Positions 6,748 through 8,170 of a stretch of 8,170 nucleotides of DNA are shown piece by piece. Position numbers and translations under genes: made by a program. The stretch's first letter is position 1. Each line of letters begins with the position of its first letter. The stretch is from Syntrophomonas sp. UBA4911. GTDB taxonomy: Bacteria > Bacillota > Syntrophomonadia > Syntrophomonadales > Syntrophomonadaceae. Location: NCBI GenBank assembly GCA_002398105.1, contig DHCD01000108.1, positions 8,062 through 16,231 on the forward strand, written 5' to 3'. The notes below the pieces were generated by a model that had not been told where the DNA came from, did no database searches, and worked only from the letters and a program-made list of their open reading frames with translations.

Positions 6748-7773
6748 ATGGTACGAAAAGTAAAAAGGAAAAATTCGGGAATGCACATATTAGTAACATT
6801 TCTGTTGACGGTTGTCATTGCTGTTTGGGTATATAAATCCATCGTTACTATAGGAAACCAACTTCTCTTTAAAGAAGAATATGATGATAAAAGCTCATCG
6901 TATTCTTCTTTAAAGATAACACCCGATCCCTCTGATAATAGAACTATGCCGGCTCCCTCGTCAAAGATAACACCCGATTCCTCCGGTTCTCTATCTTCCG
7001 CTAAGCTCAACAGTCCTAATGCGATTCTGGTCAGTTTAACGGATAATGCGGTTCTGATGCAGAAAAACAGCGAAGAAAAAATATATCCTGCCTCTTTGAC
7101 TAAAATGATGACTGCCATTGTCGCGATAGAAAATCTACCTGGTCTGAAGAAAGAAATCAAACTGACCAATGCTGCATTTCAGGGGCTGTACGAAGCAGAT
7201 GCCTCAATGGCCGGATTCCAGCCGGGTGAGCAGGTCAGGGCAATCGACCTGTTATACGGAGTAATGCTGCCGAGCGGCGCGGAGTGCTGTATCGGACTTG
7301 CTGATCAGATTGCAGGATCAGAGCAGAATTTTGTGAAAATAATGAATCAAACGGCGGCGGATCTTGGTATGGACAATACCCATTTTGAAAATGCCACCGG
7401 GCTTCACAATGAAAACCACTACACAACAGTCAGAGACCTGGCTGTTCTTTTGAGCTATGCTTTGCAAAATGATACTTTCCGGGAGATCTTTACTTCATCC
7501 CGTCATTCCACACCACCCACTAATAAGCACCCTGGCGGGATAACCTTTTATAATACCATGTTTGAAGAACTCAAAAATCAAAACATTATTGGTGGGGAAT
7601 TTTTAGGAGGGAAAACCGGGTATACCGATGAGGCTGGTCTATGTCTCGCGAGTCTTGCCAAAGTTGGCAGACAAGAATATATTCTTATTTCAGCTGGTGC
7701 AAAAGGAGATCACCATTCGGAACAGTATAATATTACCGATGCATTAGCTGTATACAACAGCATAGGAAAATAA
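6748..7773 (+). CDS. Membrane-anchored serine D-Ala-D-Ala carboxypeptidase (family S11, DacA/VanY-like role)
   Basis: This 341-aa enzyme should remove the terminal D-Ala from peptidoglycan stem peptides outside the membrane. A basic N-terminus precedes one membrane helix (about 12-30), with no clear signal-peptidase site, so it is probably anchored. A Ser/Pro/Thr-rich linker (about 45-90) with a 17-residue internal duplication follows, then the S11 catalytic domain. Motifs are SLTK (nucleophile S116, K119), SGA (176-178) in the place of the usual SxN, and KTG (289-291). The usual C-terminal PBP5 domain is missing. I chose ATG 6748 because GAGGAG (6732-6737) lies 10 bases upstream; the earlier ATG at 6730 overlaps it. 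It is divergent from the minus-strand operon and follows a VanRS-like scar and phased repeats. That suggests it was once part of a VanRS-controlled unit affecting glycopeptide or envelope response, which is inference. Confidence 0.92.
   Translation: MVRKVKRKNSGMHILVTFLLTVVIAVWVYKSIVTIGNQLLFKEEYDDKSSSYSSLKITPDPSDNRTMPAPSSKITPDSSGSLSSAKLNSPNAILVSLTDNAVLMQKNSEEKIYPASLTKMMTAIVAIENLPGLKKEIKLTNAAFQGLYEADASMAGFQPGEQVRAIDLLYGVMLPSGAECCIGLADQIAGSEQNFVKIMNQTAADLGMDNTHFENATGLHNENHYTTVRDLAVLLSYALQNDTFREIFTSSRHSTPPTNKHPGGITFYNTMFEELKNQNIIGGEFLGGKTGYTDEAGLCLASLAKVGRQEYILISAGAKGDHHSEQYNITDALAVYNSIGK
6867..6915. repeat. Long hairpin inside the carboxypeptidase coding sequence
   Basis: The 19 bases at 6867-6885 pair completely with 6897-6915 (18 Watson-Crick pairs and one G-T wobble) around an 11-nt loop. 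The arms begin CTTTAAAGAAGAAT and end ATTCTTCTTTAAAG. It encodes residues LFKEEYDDKSSSYSSLK of the linker after the membrane helix. It is not followed by a T-tract, so it is unlikely to be a simple terminator. Confidence 0.85.
6912..6978 (+). repeat. In-frame 51-bp-spaced direct repeat in the carboxypeptidase linker
   Basis: The 16-base sequence AAAGATAACACCCGAT occurs at 6912-6927 and 6963-6978, followed each time by one variable base and CCTC. The 51-base period equals 17 codons, so the linker peptide KITPDP/SS is duplicated without breaking the frame. The catalytic domain is untouched. Confidence 0.8.
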
Positions 7774-7841
7774 TAAGTTCAGGTATGCTGACAAACAGAG
7801 TGCTTTCCATGGAGAAAAACTGGATATGTTGAGTTTGGTGG

Positions 7842-8006
7842 TATGGGTCAAACAAACAGGAAATTGAAAAGAGGAAAAAGTTATGTTTGGAGTTGGTTGA
7901 TTCATTTCGAGTTATAAACTAAATACAAAAAATCAGCGGGAATATTTCTGACGAAGATGCTCCACTTTTTTATGCCCTTTTTAGAGATTCAAATAAAAAA
8001 GAATAG
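7842..8006 (+). pseudogene. Possible interrupted small coding region of unknown function
   Basis: One frame reads NKQEIEKRKKLCLELVDSF, then RVIN, a TAA stop at 7920-7922, and continues IQKISGNISDEDAPLFYALF to a TAG at 8004. The amphipathic, charged composition on both sides of the stop looks like real protein, suggesting a small gene broken by one nonsense change. No good start codon is visible in this frame, and I do not recognise a family. It lies ten bases before the next ORF, so the two may have formed an operon. Low certainty. The rest of 7774-7841 shows nothing I can support. Confidence 0.3.
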
Positions 8007-8015
8007 GAAACCAAA

Positions 8016-8162
8016 ATGGGAACGAAACAATACGTATCTTTTCCCGTTGAAAATCATTACCTGCCCGAGGATGAATACGGACTGGAGAATCAACAATATC
8101 TCTATAAAATTATAGAAAGTTTTTCTTTAATTGTGATAACAATTAAAGAAAAATATTATTGA
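8016..8162 (+). CDS. Small hypothetical protein, 48 aa
   Basis: This short ORF begins MGTKQYVSFPVENHYLPEDE and is preceded by AGGAAA with good spacing, so it may be translated. The first 35 residues have a protein-like, acidic and aromatic composition. The last ones (SFSLIVITIKEKYY) are encoded by a perfect palindrome and may be read-through of a hairpin, so this could be the front of a truncated gene. I recognise no family. It is the last feature in the window and is AT-rich, unlike the central operon. Confidence 0.4.
   Translation: MGTKQYVSFPVENHYLPEDEYGLENQQYLYKIIESFSLIVITIKEKYY
8120..8153. repeat. Perfect 15-bp AT-rich inverted repeat
   Basis: TTTTTCTTTAATTGT (8120-8134) pairs perfectly with ACAATTAAAGAAAAA (8139-8153) around a GATA loop. 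The stem has only two G-C pairs. It could be a regulator's operator, a weak bidirectional terminator (A-tract on one side, T-tract on the other), or the edge of a mobile element. It lies within the last codons of the 48-aa ORF. Confidence 0.8.
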
Positions 8163-8170
8163 CCGGATCG

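Noticed and set aside
6720..7169. Minus-strand 149-aa frame containing FKEEYDELLSSYSSLK, like the carboxypeptidase linker
   Set aside because: The resemblance is produced by the 6867-6915 inverted repeat being read on the other strand; the frame is a shadow of the real gene.
8127..8146. Resemblance of the right-end palindrome to a lac operator
   Set aside because: The core is similar, but the spacing differs from the lac operator and no LacI-type gene is visible; AT-rich palindromes often look alike.
1..8170. CRISPR array, tRNA, rRNA or complete insertion sequence
   Set aside because: I looked for regularly spaced repeats, cloverleaf-like arms and transposase motifs and found none.

Overview
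The window looks like a piece of accessory genome from a Gram-positive Clostridia-type bacterium (gut Lachnospiraceae/Oscillospiraceae-like). This is inferred from strong GGAGG-type ribosome binding sites, AT-rich intergenic DNA, a VanR/VanS-like regulatory style, and a sensor/ABC-transporter module typical of Firmicutes. Base composition changes from block to block: the left gene and the far right end are AT-rich, while the central minus-strand operon is clearly more GC-rich. This suggests a mosaic of separately acquired pieces.

Layout. (1) 52-1014 (+) encodes the N-terminal primase part of a TOTE-type conflict-system protein. It is cut off near position 940 and reads out through a hairpin terminator (962-992). 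(2) 1030-6261 (-) is a compact five-gene operon, read right to left: a 64-aa helix-turn-helix protein with a GTG start, an OmpR-family response regulator, a histidine kinase with two membrane helices and almost no external loop, an ABC ATPase, and an 869-aa permease with two FtsX-like domains. Four of the five genes overlap or touch. The only real gap (4326-4407) carries 11-bp-spaced direct repeats and a -10-like box, consistent with a regulator-controlled promoter for the transporter. (3) 6262-6747 is a divergent intergenic region. It holds the operon's promoter, an inverted repeat, a scar of a lost VanR/VanS-like two-component system (start of a regulator's DNA-binding domain joined to a kinase's last residues), and three tandem 11-bp-phased repeats that look like response-regulator half-sites. 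(4) 6748-7773 (+) is a membrane-anchored serine D-Ala-D-Ala carboxypeptidase of family S11. (5) 7774-8170 has small, AT-rich, poorly understood coding material: an apparently interrupted short reading frame, a 48-aa ORF and a perfect 15-bp inverted repeat.

How they work together (inference). The central operon is a self-regulated module of the kind that senses and relieves cell-envelope attack, with the kinase probably reading the state of the ABC transporter. The carboxypeptidase trims peptidoglycan stem peptides and probably once belonged to a VanRS-like regulon whose regulator genes were deleted here, leaving their binding sites. The most unusual points are the regulator scar with its surviving operator array, the truncated TOTE primase, and the long hairpin inside the carboxypeptidase gene.
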